The notes under the pieces are model-generated. The model was not told the DNA's origin. It was given only the letters and a program-made list of their open reading frames with translations, and made no database searches. Source: Avimonoglobus sp965151315 (GTDB lineage: Bacteria; Bacillota; Clostridia; UBA1381). From it: 5,811 bases of DNA. Below are positions 5,443 to 5,811 of this stretch, one piece after another. How positions within the stretch are numbered: position 1 is the first letter of the stretch; each line of letters starts with the position of its first letter. Made by a program: the position numbers and the translations under genes. Location: positions 1-5,811 of the forward strand of contig CBCTZG010000120.1 of assembly GCA_965151315.1 (NCBI GenBank). The letters are read 5' to 3'.

Positions 5443-5811
5443 TTATGCCGAGGTTTTGTTTTTTGCCGCACCAATTATGTACAGAACAGGAATAATCAAA
5501 CCGGTGGCATAGCTCAAAATGTTAAAGCTGCTGCCAAGCACATTTGAAATAACATTTCCGGCTACGCTCAAAAGCGCCACAATAATACCCATAACCAGAC
5601 AGCTCTGTGCCTTTTCCGGCTTATTACAATTTTTCACGCCCATAATTCCTGCAATCAGCTGGAATATTGCGCTTACCAGAATCAGAACACTTGCAAAAAT
5701 TAATCCGCCGGCGCTTGTTTCCAGAACTGCTGCCAAAGCGGTCGCTCCGATAACAGCGACAATACCCCCGATGATACCGAATGCTGCTCCGATAATCATC
5801 AAAATCCCCGT
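5443..5811 (-). CDS. small four-helix membrane protein, probably truncated at its start by the window edge
   Basis: The frame is open from the right edge to TAA at 5443-5445, giving 122 visible codons. The first residues are T-G-I-L-M-I-I-G-A-A-F-G-I-I-G-G, which looks like the middle of a longer helix whose starting Met lies outside. An in-frame TTG (5800-5802) and ATG (5797-5799) exist but lack a convincing ribosome binding site. Four hydrophobic segments are visible at about 1-26, 34-56, 70-94 and 98-116. A short polar loop (V-K-N-C-N-K-P-E-K-A-Q-S-C) joins helices 2 and 3, and the end is basic (K-N-K-T-S-A). The glycine-rich helices and the K-P-E-K-A-Q loop recall small DUF4064-like membrane proteins of Firmicutes, but I cannot assign a family firmly. 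The gene lies 71 nt upstream of the zinc-ribbon gene in the same direction, so co-transcription is likely, though the intervening hairpin could alter relative expression. Confidence 0.75.
   Translation of the reverse strand, partial: TGILMIIGAAFGIIGGIVAVIGATALAAVLETSAGGLIFASVLILVSAIFQLIAGIMGVKNCNKPEKAQSCLVMGIIVALLSVAGNVISNVLGSSFNILSYATGLIIPVLYIIGAAKNKTSA

Overview
The window reads as one dense, single-direction gene block. Eight protein-coding genes all lie on the minus strand, so transcription runs from high to low coordinates, and gaps range from a 4-nt overlap to 71 nt. I saw no RNA gene, mobile element, CRISPR array or convincing intrinsic terminator. Strong AGGAGG-type ribosome binding sites, moderate G+C by eye, a BspA-like leucine-rich repeat protein with SLH cell-wall modules, and several lipoproteins and zinc-ribbon proteins of types common in gut Firmicutes suggest a Clostridia genome (for example Oscillospirales or Lachnospirales). 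No species can be named from this window.

In transcription order the genes are: (1) a four-helix small membrane protein cut by the right edge (5443-5811); (2) a tail-anchored protein with two zinc ribbons, resembling Bacillus YdjG (4292-5371); (3) a secreted or membrane-anchored TPM-domain protein ending in a Gly/Ser tail, resembling YdjH (3504-4280); (4) a two-domain lipoprotein (2776-3471, start corrected to the ATG behind the AGGAGGTG site); (5) a cytoplasmic DUF4428-type zinc-ribbon protein (1859-2737); (6) an exported LRR plus triple-SLH protein with a GTG start (657-1844); (7) a small lipoprotein-like protein overlapping gene 6 by ATGA (124-660); (8) the first 33 codons of an SPFH-domain 'virion core protein-like' gene, YdjI type, cut by the left edge (1-101).

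Genes 2, 3 and 8 match the three partners that accompany PspA in the Bacillus subtilis pspA-ydjGHI envelope-stress operon. Predicted topology fits a membrane scaffold: gene 2 presents zinc ribbons to the cytoplasm from a C-terminal anchor, gene 3 spans the membrane with its TPM domain outside, and the SPFH protein would assemble on the inner face. Four additional genes sit between the TPM and SPFH genes: two lipoproteins, a zinc-ribbon protein and a wall-binding LRR-SLH protein. This gives an expanded version of the module with cell-surface products. No PspA gene is visible here. The main points for a second look are this expanded module, a 13-bp hairpin just ahead of the YdjG-like gene, the overlapping or coupled starts, and the degenerate first SLH repeat.
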